Assembly: GCA_016987375.1 (NCBI GenBank)
Contig: PJRA01000412.1
Location: 2,252,526-2,316,525, forward strand
DNA: 64,000 nucleotides
DNA from: Brachionus koreanus
Taxonomy: Eukaryota > Rotifera > Eurotatoria > Ploima > Brachionidae
Reading direction: 5' to 3'
Below the pieces are notes generated by a model. The model saw nothing but the letters and a program-made list of their open reading frames with translations. It was not told the origin of the DNA and did not search any database. This document shows positions 11,088 through 22,129 of this stretch, piece after piece. The translations under genes and the position numbers were made by a program. The first letter of the stretch is position 1, and each line of letters begins with the position of its first letter.

Positions 11088-11164
11088 ATCGAAAAGTCTT
11101 TGGTTGCCTAGTCCGAAAACAAGTTTGTTTCCAATTCTAAACCATACAACCAACTACCTCAAAC
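11088..11164 (-). ncRNA. let-7: microRNA precursor let-7
   Basis: The mature 5' arm occupies 11140-11161 on the minus strand and starts with UGAGGUAG, the invariant let-7 seed region. It matches canonical let-7 at 20 of 22 positions; position 10 is U instead of A and position 19 is G instead of A. The 3' arm (about 11091-11117) pairs through GGCAACC opposite GGUUG, AGACUUUU opposite the seed, and CGGACUA opposite UAGUUUGG-like bases, leaving a loop of about 20 bases. let-7 drives developmental timing and differentiation by repressing targets such as lin-41 and lin-28. Position in the cluster (after miR-100, before miR-125, same strand) supports the call. Confidence 0.95.
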
Positions 11165-11217
11165 AAAACTCTTGATTCGATTGATATCATAGGTCTTGAT
11201 GGATTCATACGTCATTT

Positions 11218-11322
11218 AAAAATTTACCCGTATATTACAAACTCAGGTCTTTAATTTTGTATTTAAATTTTTTAATAGTCATTTTAGTATCCCACTCAAG
11301 TTCGGAATTACGGGTGAACTTT
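11218..11322 (-). ncRNA. mir-100: microRNA precursor miR-100 (miR-10 family)
   Basis: The mature 5' arm lies at 11295-11316 on the minus strand. The seed ACCCGUA (positions 2-8) and the 3' block CCGAACUUG are those of miR-100. Positions 1, 9, 10 and 21 differ from the canonical form. The opposing arm near 11222-11248 contains UACGGGU, which fully pairs with ACCCGUA, then a bulge, then a UGAGUUU segment opposite GAACUUGAG. The loop is about 45 bases, longer than usual. It is first in the cluster on this strand, 133 bases before mature let-7. Given the seed, the 3' match, the hairpin and the gene order, confidence is high. Confidence 0.93.
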
Positions 11323-13852
11323 TAAAACGATTTTTTAAAACTCATCGCATTGTTAACCATTTGCCATATTGGATTTTTCTCAACTTGCCATTAAAAATTC
11401 TCGGTTTTTATACTTACTTGGTTAGGTGAAAATAATGAAAAATTTTTCTCATTCCAAATTAAAAATAAAAGCGTGGTTTGTTCAAAGAGAAGAAAGCTTT
11501 GGAAAAATGATAATTTACTTATAAAATTCAAGTCGAATAAAATAGAAAAACATTAAAAAAAAAAAGCAAAATCATTCTTTTTTATTTTAGTGAATTTGGA
11601 AACAGAGTAGAATGAGTTTAAACCTAGAGTATAGCTATTATAATATTGAAATAATAAAAAAAAAAAACGCTTGCAAGCCCAAATTAGAAAGCATGTTCTC
11701 TAGCTTTGTTTCTTCTTAATCACTTTGACATTCACCTTCGTCTAAAATGAAGTAATAAGAGCTGTAACGTTGCCTAGACTCCCTCTAAAATGTTAGATAA
11801 TTTTATTCCTAAGATAAGATTTGAGCACGCTAGGCTTTAAACCTTTTGACTGTAAAAAAGTAACCTTACACTAACGCGTCTTTGTTCATGTGATGGCTTT
11901 AAAAATGGAGAAATGAGCTTAGATAATTTTATACGAAGAATTTTTTATTTGAAGTGTTTGTGTGAGCAAACATTGAATTCCAATCTAACATTGAATTCGT
12001 TTCTTGAGAATATGAAAACTATAAGATGCCATCGTTTTATATAGTGAAGAATTCAGAAATTTATTATTATTATTTTAAAAGAATTTATTAAATTTTATAA
12101 GAAAAATTTAAAATAAAAACTAAAACGTCTGACGCTTAAGTTAAATTAGAAAATAAAAATGGCTAGCGTTATAACAAATGAAAAAGCTAAAATTTTCTAA
12201 ATGATATTAGGGCTTTTTAAAGATAAAGCCTTTTTTTTTCTAAAAACATTTAGTACAGGCATCGCATTTAGAAATGTTTTTTTCTAAAAAATAAATTCAT
12301 TTTTATTTTCTGCTCTCATGTTTTTACCAAACTAACAACATTATAAAAATTATGTAAAATTCAACACGATAAAATTAGAAATTTTCCTATTAGATAGATA
12401 AAATGTTGCAAACAACATTAGCATAATATTTAAATCAACTATTTCTAGAATGTAACCTTGGCATAATTTGGAGTATTTTATTGCTGTGGAGCATAAGTGT
12501 TCTCCCCATCCAATATTGCTTCATAGTGCCTTAACTGTCTAGACACAAAGCAACACTCAGCCTTGAATAATTTTTTTTAAAAATCAATCTCAACATTAGC
12601 AACACTAATGCTCATAATTATTTATAATTTAAAATTAGATATTTATTGATTATTGTATAATGAATAAAAATCAATAATGTTCATCCTAAAAAACTGAGCA
12701 TTTTTTTTTCCAAACTATGGAAACCTATTCCTGATGTTTGACAAAGATGATTTAGTAAATTTAAAACACGCTGCAAGCTATACAATTAATGAAAATATAA
12801 ATGGCAAAAAGGCAATAATTTAAGCGAGCAAATTTCTAAATGTTAAAATTAAAACTTATCATGAAGCTAATAAAATTTCACATTGTTTTAAAGCAGGAGA
12901 AATTTATTTTTATCTAATACCAAAACAACTAAGCATTTATTCAAAAAAATGTATTTTAAGCTTAAAACAAATTTTGCTCAGCTTTTTTCTTTTATTTTTT
13001 TTAAATTAAAAAATGCATTTGGTTTTGATAAAAAACAATAAAGATTAAGCAATATAAGGCTTTAGAAAAAAAATGTTTTAGTTTTACTGTGTTTGATAAT
13101 GTTAAAAACAAAGTTATCTATGCCAAAGTTTATTAAAATAAACTAAAATTCTATAATGGATATGATTCGAGTTTGATAAAATAAAATTTATGGTAAGAAT
13201 GTATCTGAATTCACATGAGTTTTCATGTGAAAATTTATTCTAATGAAAATTTGGGATATTAAAGATTAGAATTTTTTAAACTAGTCTTATTTTTTGTGGA
13301 CTGATTTTTCTAATCAAAAATTTACATATCAAAAATCAAGCTCTAGTAATTTTTAGAAATTTTCTTAGTTATGTATACATAATATTCTTTTACTCGGCTT
13401 GGTTTTTTTTCTAGTTTTTTTTTTTTAACAATCAAGACAACAAAAAACAAATAATTTTTCTTAAATTTAAATCATCGAATTTTAATTATCGAAGACCATC
13501 ATTCTTTACACCCATTTTCATCATGATTTTTATTACACATGAAATTTTTCAACCATTTTTAATGTTCATATAGTTTAATTAAAGTGTATAAAAATTTATT
13601 CCACAAATAAGAGAAAAAGCAAGTATTTTTTCTTTATTTTTTTTACTTTTTAAACAATAAATAGTCTATCTGATGTCCAATATTAAAAAGTATATGATAT
13701 ATGCAGATAAAACACTATTAAATCGTTCTATTAAATTAAGCATTCATTTCTGGCTTTGTTTAAGATTATTTAAAATTTTTCTTAGGTAGAATTTTTGGAC
13801 TGAGGACTAGTTTCTTGATTATTGTTTTTCTCTTTATTGAAGTAATTAGATT
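11323..13852. other. AT-rich interval upstream of the microRNA cluster
   Basis: No protein gene is supported. The primary microRNA transcript probably starts somewhere here on the minus strand. A short hairpin at 12511-12560 is reported among the findings. The rest is homopolymer-rich sequence. Confidence 0.4.
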
Positions 13853-14707
13853 TTGAGTATTAAACGTTTTATTGAGAAGAAGAATTATTGTTTTGAGAAA
13901 TAAATCTAATTGTACAATGTTTATTATTAAAGAAAAGTGAAATAGTTTTAAAGGCTAGTTAATATAGATGCTGGCTCGCGAGGACAAATTATTGGCACTA
14001 TTGCAAAATTTTCTGAGGAACTTCTGTAAAAAGCTATTATGCTAGGTAGCCTTGTTTGCTTTTCTCGTTTGGTAGGGAAAGCGAGCATCTGGACGGAGGT
14101 TGCGCGATAGAGAGGACGTGATTGTTTGGCTTGGCTCGACAAGAATTCTTTTGAGTATTCGTTCGCAGGCTTGATCAACGAAGTCGGGGATTGGAAGAAG
14201 TTTGTAAGAGCCTGCAGTTTGCTAGTCGATACCAATTATATGCCAGAGGCGGGAGTTAAGCACGATCATCTCATATTTACTAGCTGCATAGGTTGATGTA
14301 AGCATTACGGCGCTATACGTTAGGTGACTGATACAATAAGCTCTGTGGGCGTTGACGAGCATGGGCGTTGTCCAGCCATTGAGTTTAAGTTGCTTTAGTA
14401 GGAACTTTACAGGATTGATTACTGAAAGTACGCGTTTCCATTGTAGATCGAGGTCGAGTCTGAGAGCTCAAAGCCGAGATATTTATATGAATTGACAATT
14501 TCGAGAGTTTGGTTGAGCAGATAGATAGTGGTAACACTCAGGTCGGTTTAAATGCGGGGGGTTGATGCAAATCACTTTGCACTTATTCACGTTCAAGCGC
14601 ATTTTGTTATCATTACACCAACGTTGTAAGGCGTCTACTATTTTCTGGGGAAGTTCGCCAAATGTGTTACCTGCAATGTAAGCTAGAATATCGTCTTCAT
14701 ACTTGAG
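13853..14707 (-). mobile_element. 5'-truncated non-LTR retrotransposon, copy 1 of family A
   Basis: The minus strand starts inside a reverse-transcriptase palm: YEDDILAYIAG carries the x-x-D-D catalytic motif, followed by LPQKIVDALQRWCNDNKMRL and NVNKCKVICINP, the usual thumb-side continuation. The remainder runs to a C-terminal segment (13948-14235) with LTNFFQSPTSLIKPANEYSK and ICPREPASI, followed by about 95 bp of 3' flank. At least one frame shift and stops around 14240-14560 break the ORF. The 5' end stops abruptly near 14707. The final 290 bp recur at 5013-5308. Confidence 0.85.
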
Positions 14708-15071
14708 TTACTCAACTCCATTTTATGAATTTTATTCTTATTTGTTTTTTTAAATCTTCAAGTGATTTAACTTACTGTCATCAAATCTTAAAGTGAATTA
14801 TATTCTTTAACAAAATTAAAAAATTAATAATTTCCTAACTTACATTTATATTTGATTTTCAGGAGAAAAAATAGAAAAATATTGTTCTGTTGAAAAAATA
14901 TTAAAAAATTGATTTATTAAAAAAAAACTAAAATCAAGAAAAAAGGTTAAATTTTTAATTAAAAAATGATTGAAAAAAAAAAATTTTTACAAAAATATTT
15001 AAAAAACTTTTTTTTAATTGCTTTTAACAAATTAAATTTAAATTGATAAAATTTAATTTACATTACTTAAA
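14708..15071. other. Intergenic, AT-rich
   Basis: No coding signal; very A/T-rich homopolymer runs. It includes the 3' untranslated region of the gene ending at 15072. Confidence 0.4.
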
Positions 15072-16001
15072 TCATAAATTGTTAATTTTGGTTTGAAAGC
15101 GATTCGGTTCATCATAAATGGAAAAATTTTTTGTCGACTGAAAAGTTGAGAGAACATTTACGACAGGCTCGGAATCATCATCAATAGAATCGGTAGACAA
15201 GACAGGCGAATACGGATTTTCCAAGCAACAACTTTCGTCTAACTTTATAATCGACGGATCGGTTTCTTGCTTTAAGATGGTTTCAGTCTTTTTAAATTCA
15301 CTCTTGAAGCTTTGATTTTTCCTAGTCGAAAAAGTCTGAAACCTAGTCTCGTATTCACCGGTATTGAATAATTTTTCTCCATATGTATACAAATAGGGTA
15401 CTTCATAAATCAATCTATCACTTATTGCATCACTATTCTGCTCCGGCTTACTATTATTATTACTAAAATTCTCGAATTGATACTCTTCTGATATTGAATT
15501 TGAATCATCTTGATTAGACCACTTAAAAATTTTAAAGCTGTTTCGATATCCCATTAGATCGATTACGTCAAAGCTAAAATTTTTTTTCTTCTTAAATTCT
15601 ACTTTTAGCAAATTTTTTGCTTTTCTTGACCTAAAATATTTTAAAATTATGAGTCCAGCTATGCAAATTATGGTCAAAAGCACTGAAATAAACAAAATTG
15701 AGTAAAGAATTTTTTCATCTCTAAAAACATGGTTCATTTTTGACCTAAAAAAGCTAAAAATTTTGCCATATTGAAATGTATTTTTAGTAGTTATTGGATC
15801 TGGATCGATTTGATCTTTTTGATCTATTTTTTGCGAGACAAACAATTCATTTAGTTTTTGGATTAGATTCGAATTTGAGTCTAATGTTAAATCGACATAG
15901 AAATTATCATCTTGACCAGAACATTTGGCTATCAAAAATGGCACTATGGTCAAAATAAATTTTCCAATGAGCATGTTAGTATTTACATTAATATTAAACA
16001 C
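15072..16001 (-). CDS. Predicted single-pass membrane protein of unknown function (309 aa)
   Basis: One uninterrupted frame. Residues about 10-29 (MLIGKFILTIVPFLIAKCSG) look like a cleaved signal peptide, so translation may begin at the second Met. A short extracellular segment of about 75 residues follows, then one strong membrane span (ILYSILFISVLLTIICIAGL) near residues 100-125. A basic stop-transfer stretch (KYFRSRKAK) comes next, then a cytoplasmic tail of about 180 residues rich in Ser, Asp, Glu and Tyr (EVPYLYTYGEKLF). The topology suggests a small type I receptor or adhesion protein. The extracellular part has no recognisable domain and little Cys. No homologous family is recognised. 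No introns. Confidence 0.7.
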   Translation of the reverse strand: MFNINVNTNMLIGKFILTIVPFLIAKCSGQDDNFYVDLTLDSNSNLIQKLNELFVSQKIDQKDQIDPDPITTKNTFQYGKIFSFFRSKMNHVFRDEKILYSILFISVLLTIICIAGLIILKYFRSRKAKNLLKVEFKKKKNFSFDVIDLMGYRNSFKIFKWSNQDDSNSISEEYQFENFSNNNSKPEQNSDAISDRLIYEVPYLYTYGEKLFNTGEYETRFQTFSTRKNQSFKSEFKKTETILKQETDPSIIKLDESCCLENPYSPVLSTDSIDDDSEPVVNVLSTFQSTKNFSIYDEPNRFQTKINNL

Positions 16002-19000
16002 TGGCTCAAAATGAAGTAATTAATCCAGCATTGAAACTCGAGATTAAACTGGTCGGAATATTGATAAGAAAATTAATTCTTGAGAAACAATGAGTTGAAA
16101 TATGATGAAGCCATTTAATTTTGTTTTGGCAGCGAATTTCGAATTTTTAGTCTGATGTTGTTATATCTGATTAGTTGATTTGATTCTAAAATAGGTTGAA
16201 TTATTTATTGTTCCGAATGAAAGCTTTGTTTTAGTTAGGGATAAATTTTTTTCTAAGTGTAAAAGTAATTAAGTTCGAGATGAATTCAAACGAAAAAGAA
16301 TATAAAATTTGGTCTGTATTTATTTAAAAAAAAAGAACCCTAATCTATCTGTGATTAGATTAATCTTTTATCAAATGAAAAAAAAAACATCAGTGCAAAT
16401 ATAAAATTCTTAATAAGATAAATTAATGGATGCATTTAAAAAGTTGGCATGACAACATTCTGAAAATAACCAGATGATCTCAGATCAAAGCCTAATTAAG
16501 TGCCTTAAGAGGAATTAAGATTAGATTTGCTGGCATATAGTGATTAATTAAATCAGGTAACGATTCGGTCAGTTTCAGCCTAAATTTAGAGTTTAATGAG
16601 AAAATTTTTATAACAAGCTGAAATATTTTCTTTAAAAATTAATTCAAATTTATACTAAGGAACTGACAACTTTAATTATTAAAAAAAAGAAGTGTCTAAT
16701 CTTTATTCGATGATCTACCATGTTGTTTCTTCTAATCTTAGCTTAATCTGTCTCAAATCTAAAACCTTCGTGATATTATCAATACATTTGAATTTTTAAT
16801 TAATTGTTACATAAAAAAATACGGTACTTTTTTTTAAAATAAAATAAATACTCATTTTGTCACTTAAATGAAAAAATTTTAAACTCTTGCTTTATTATTT
16901 TTTAAATTTAAAACAAAAAATTACATTTTAAAAAATTCAACTGTTCGATCAAATGTTAATATCCTATTTTAGAAGAAAAAATATTTACTTATCATTTAAA
17001 TTCAAATATTTGCTCAACTTAGGAAAAAAATGTTTTAATACAAAATTAGTAATGATTAAACCTTAACGTGTCTTTAAAATCACTATTGGAGAGTTTGACT
17101 GGATTAGTCAGAGACAAACAAATTCGAGAGCACACTATTATTATTTAGCTTATTAGAATTTTTAATCAAATTGAATTCGTGGCTCTATTTTAATCAGACT
17201 AGAGAAATATTTTTCCACTTGTTTAAAAATTAAATTTCTTAAATGATAATACAGAAATATTTTTAATTTTGGTCTAAATTTGCAAACAGAATGAGCAGTT
17301 CTAAATGGAAATTATGATTTTTGACTTAGAAATGCTTATTTGTTTTCCGACTAAGCAATAACTTAAGCCGATAAGGAAAATGGAAATTTTCGATTTGTGT
17401 TTGATGACAAATCATGAAAATATTGCGCAACAAGCTAATCTTCTAAATTAATATTTGGCACACAAATTCTGTTTTCGGAAAAATGAATATCTTTTTCCGA
17501 ATGAATGATTGAACAATTTCAAATTTCTTTTTTCTCTTAATGACTGGCTAAATTCACAAACAAAATATTATATCAGGTAATTTTTAGGATTTTTTTAGCT
17601 AGCACTTTTGTCGTAAGCATTTTCCTAATCACAAATTAATAAAATTCCAAATTTTAAACTAAAAACAAAAAATACCTAATTACAAAAAATTCAATCAATG
17701 GTTATTCAAACGAAAAATAAAAAGGAATCCAAAAAATTTTGTTTTTTTTTGGTGGGTTTCTAAATTTTAAAGACTGCTTAGCAATAAAATATTCAATCAA
17801 GTTGTGAAATTTAGTTTGAATTAAGAAAAAAAAGAAAGCTATTTTTATTCTATTCTAAAAGATTTTATTTCTAATATAAAAAAAAACATAAAAAAATCGT
17901 GTTAAATTATATTTTTTGTCTAAATTTAAAATATTTTGGATAATTTTTTTTAGGTTTTGTTTGAATTTACTTGATTTAATTAGAAGTATAGTATTAAAAT
18001 GTATTAAAAACGTCAAAATAAGTCCACAATAAACAAAAATCAATAAGTCTATTAACTCAATTCTTGTTTTAGAAAATCGAATTTGCTTCTGAGTTTTAAT
18101 CTAACAAGTAAACCATATTAAAATTTCCAATTAATTTTATGCTTCTCAATCAGAATCTAAACAAAAACCAGTGTTTTCATACTTAAAAAAAACTTGCAAA
18201 CCAGACACCGGAATCGGAATTCAATATTATGTTCTAAAATCGATTCAACTTGATTAATAAAATCTATTTGAAATGATCACCTATAAAGAATATTTTCACA
18301 ATTTTATTATTAATAAAATTCCAAAGTTTATACAATTGATATCTTATCTTTGAACGTAATCTTTTAAATTGAACTAGAAGCGTCCAATTTGTCTCTAAAT
18401 CAAAGAGATCAAATTCATATTTATAAATAATCTATAATCAATACTTTTTAATGACTCAAAGCTTTATCTAGTGTATTTTAAAGCTTTCTAAAAAATTTTT
18501 TTTTCTCATTGATTTGAAAGATAAGAATATCAATTAATTCTCATTAATTCATCTCTTGAAAGTTTCGAGAATATATATTTAAATCCATTTGAGGAACGTA
18601 ATTATATTAATAGCTAACTAAGAGCTATTTGTTCTTCAAGTATTTTCTTAATTAATTTATTTTAAACTTATTTTTATATTTTTTTTTATCGGTTTTACTC
18701 TCATCAATTTACAATAATTCAAAGAAACGTTTCATTAACATCAAAAAATTAAAGAAAAAAATTTAAGAAATTTTTTCATTTGCTATAGATCTCTCAACCA
18801 ATTCCCATTAATTATTTTTTATAATTAAATTAAAAACGAAATTTTAAGTACAATTTTAAACTATTTTAAATGACTTAACACAGTTTGTTGCCAAACTAAT
18901 AAATACAAGAATTTAAATGCACTTATTATATTTCAAATATCCCAAATATTTGTTTTATTATTTATTTATTTAATTGATTGATTCAGAAACACCGCAAGAC

Positions 19001-19319
19001 TGTTGAAGAGGAAAAATATGCTAATTAAAATATTAAAATTTAATAAGAAAATCCAAGTTAATTTTGATTTTATAAAATTCTGAAAAAAAATCTGTTTTGA
19101 TGTATATTTTTATTTATATTTTTTTTAAAACTTTTTTCTAAATTATATAAAATGATGTGAAATTTTGAGAAAATATGACAGCTTTGAGATCAATGGTTTA
19201 TGCATATATTTATTATTCTTGTATGACTTCTGGTTATTCTTTAACAAGTCGAAATTTTATCGATCAAGTTTTTGTTTATCTTTTTAAATTTTATTATTTT
19301 TTGTTACAAAATTCTACAT
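16002..19319. other. Long AT-rich intergenic stretch
   Basis: No gene or repeat family could be supported across about 3.3 kb. The open frame at 17855-18043 is Ile/Phe/Lys-rich and overlaps homopolymer runs, so it was not accepted. Confidence 0.4.
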
Positions 19320-19990
19320 GGTGCATTCTCTAATTTCTTAAATTTTAAAAAACATAGAGCAATCCAATATTGACGTCCTATTTTCATTTCAATTTTGCCT
19401 TGTGGAAATCGTGTTTTAGGTATGATAGCTAAAAGTTTCAAGAAGTTGAACATTGACTCATTACATAGCACTAGTAAGACCTCATTTAGAATTTGCCATA
19501 AGATCATGGTGTCTATTTCTTGAGAAAGATATTTCAGAAATCGACAAGATACAAAGAAGAGCGACCAAGATCATTCCTTCACTACGGAAATATGATTACG
19601 CCACAAGGCTTTAGATGTTTAACTTAACCGATCTCAAAATTAGGCGCATGAGAGGTGATTTAATTCAATTATTTAAAATAATTAATGGACATGAAATTAT
19701 TAATTTTGAGAATGGTTTATATTTTTCTTGTAATCGGGAGAAGACATAATAAATGTATTGTTAGGGAAGAAGCGAAAAACTGCATGCAACGATATCATTT
19801 TTTGACTAACCGAGTAGTTAATGTCTGGAATAGTTAGCCTCATCACATCATTAATTCTATATCAATAAACAACTTCAAAAATAATCTGGACAAATGGCTC
19901 AGGAAACAGTCGAATTTACTGCCATAGCTTCAAGGAAGCTTTACCCTAAGGGTCGCAGTAATAATTACTACTACTACTACTACTACATAC
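19320..19990 (+). mobile_element. Relic of a CR1/jockey-like retrotransposon 3' end with (ACT)n tail
   Basis: Broken plus-strand frames give NRVLGMIAKSFKKLNIDSLH, LVRPHLEFAIRSWCLF, DKIQRRATKIIPSLRKYDYA and FKNNLDKWLRKQSN, the standard order of the C-terminal part of non-LTR reverse transcriptases. Frame changes near 19460 and 19740 and a stop near 19613 make it non-functional. The element ends in a perfect ACT trinucleotide run (about 19966-19986), typical of microsatellite-like tails. Confidence 0.8.
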
Positions 19991-22129
19991 TATCTTTAAG
20001 AAAGTGTATTCTAAAGTAAAACTAAAAAATTTTAGATATAAAGAGAAAAATGTCGTTTAAAAAAATTAAAATAATTTGTAAATAAAAAATATTTTTATAA
20101 GCAGAATTTTTTAAAAATTAAATTATTCTCTAGAAATCAATAAAAGCATCGACTTTTTTAATGAAGGAATTTGTTTGAATTTAAGTTTATTATCTCAACT
20201 TTTTAGCCCATAAATTATTGATTGGCCTTTTTATCAAAGGTAAAATATTAAGCCGTCATATCAATAATTAATATTAGTATTAGGTATTTGGAATAGATTT
20301 TTTGACATATAATAAAAAATGTTTTTAATAACCAAAATTTCAGCTAATTTTTTATCAAAAAAAAATTTTCTTAGTTATTTCCATGCTAAATAAATTGACA
20401 AAAATAAATTATATCGGTTTAAAACAATAATTGGCTCGAACAAAAACTTATTAAACAAAATTTTATTCATTTCTGGTATAAGAATAATGTGTAAATTGAA
20501 TTTGGTCAACAATTTTTTCAATAGAATTAAGCATTAAGCTCAAATATTTAGTGTGTTACTAATTTTCACTTCATTTTTAAAAGTTTTTTAGTATTAAAAA
20601 GTTATTCTTTAAATTTTTTAAATATTTATTTCTTTTATTGACCATAAATGCTTTTTAAAATGTTAACATATTTTTCTTAGAAAAATTTATCAAATGATTT
20701 TTTAGACAAATCTAAATAGAGAAAAAAATATAATTGAAAATTAACAGACTTGATTTTAGAATACAATAATCGATTCTGTAAATATTATTTCAGAAATCAT
20801 GGAAATTAAAATTAAAGTTAAATAAAAATATGACTTGTTACTTATTAATAAAATGATCGAGAACTTTTAAAACAAATTTTTTTTTATTAAGTCAAAACCT
20901 GATGAAAAAAAATTTTGTCTAGCTTAGAAGCATAAATTTTGCTTAATAAATTTGAATAATGGTTGTCATGGAATAAATTATTCAAAGATCAATCTTGATT
21001 TTTTTCAAAAGATAAATTTACTAAAGAGATTTATTTAATTAACTTTTTTGTTTTTTTTGTAAATTTTTTTAATATCTTTTGATTTAAGTTTTTAAATAAT
21101 TGTTTAAAAGTTTATTCTAATGCAAAATATCTGAAGAATTTTTTTAAAACAATATAACGAAAATTAATCTTGAAATATTTTGTAAAAGAAGTAAGTCAAC
21201 GTTTCAGTAAGTTTTTTTTATTATTAAAAAAGCTTAAATTTTCATGATCGTAATAAATTAAATGAATTCGATTGCTAAAAATTCAAGGTTTTTATTTCTA
21301 ATTTTTTTAAATTAGCAAATTATTTAAAAATTGAATATTTTTTTGCCTTTTAGTGAATAATTTCAGTCTCAAACAAATGATTAAGAAAATAGAAATTCAA
21401 ATTAAAAAAATAAAGTTTAAAGAATTTTTTCATTTTATTTATTGTTTTTTTCTTTAATAAAAAAAAAAAATAAGACAAAATTTTAATAACCAGCTTAAAA
21501 ATCTTTCAAATCGGGTGTGTATTTTGTTAAGTTTTTAAAAGTTAGATTAGAAAACTGCATTCAAATACAAATTTAAAAAATATTTCAAAATAATTTCGGA
21601 AACAAGTCGAAAACTTAATTATTTAAATTTTCTACTGCCGAACCCAAGCTGAAGCATATTGAATTTTCGTTTAAAAATCACGAATAATTTGCACACCAGC
21701 TTTGTAATATTTCATATGCCGAGCTTTAAACAGAATTTATTTGACTTAAGCATTATACCAAGTATTAAAAGCTGAATCACCAGCTAAATAAACTAATATT
21801 TTATTGTAACTCTTGATAAAATCACTCGTAAGATATCGAAGAATTGAAGAATATGCATAAACGGTGTCTAAAAATTAGTTTTTAAATTTCAAAAGATAAT
21901 AATTCAAAAATTTGATAAAATTTTCTATAATCAAAGATAAGATAAGAATCAATATAAGTTGGCAAAAATTGGCCTTTTTGTTTTATCCAACGGCCTAAAT
22001 ATAAAAAAACTCAGCTAAACAAAAATAATTGATTAAAAATTGTTATTTTTTTTAGAAATTTTATAAAAAAAAAAAGCAAAATTTCGCTATCGTTGTGTTT
22101 TTAGTAGCTAATTTTCTTTGACTTTCATA
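19991..22129. other. AT-rich intergenic stretch upstream of phosphatidylserine synthase
   Basis: No coding or repeat signal over about 2.1 kb beyond homopolymers. The final few hundred bases should contain the promoter of the next gene. Confidence 0.4.

Noticed and set aside
17855..18043. Short hydrophobic minus-strand frame
   Set aside because: Low-complexity Phe/Ile/Asn/Lys sequence over homopolymers.
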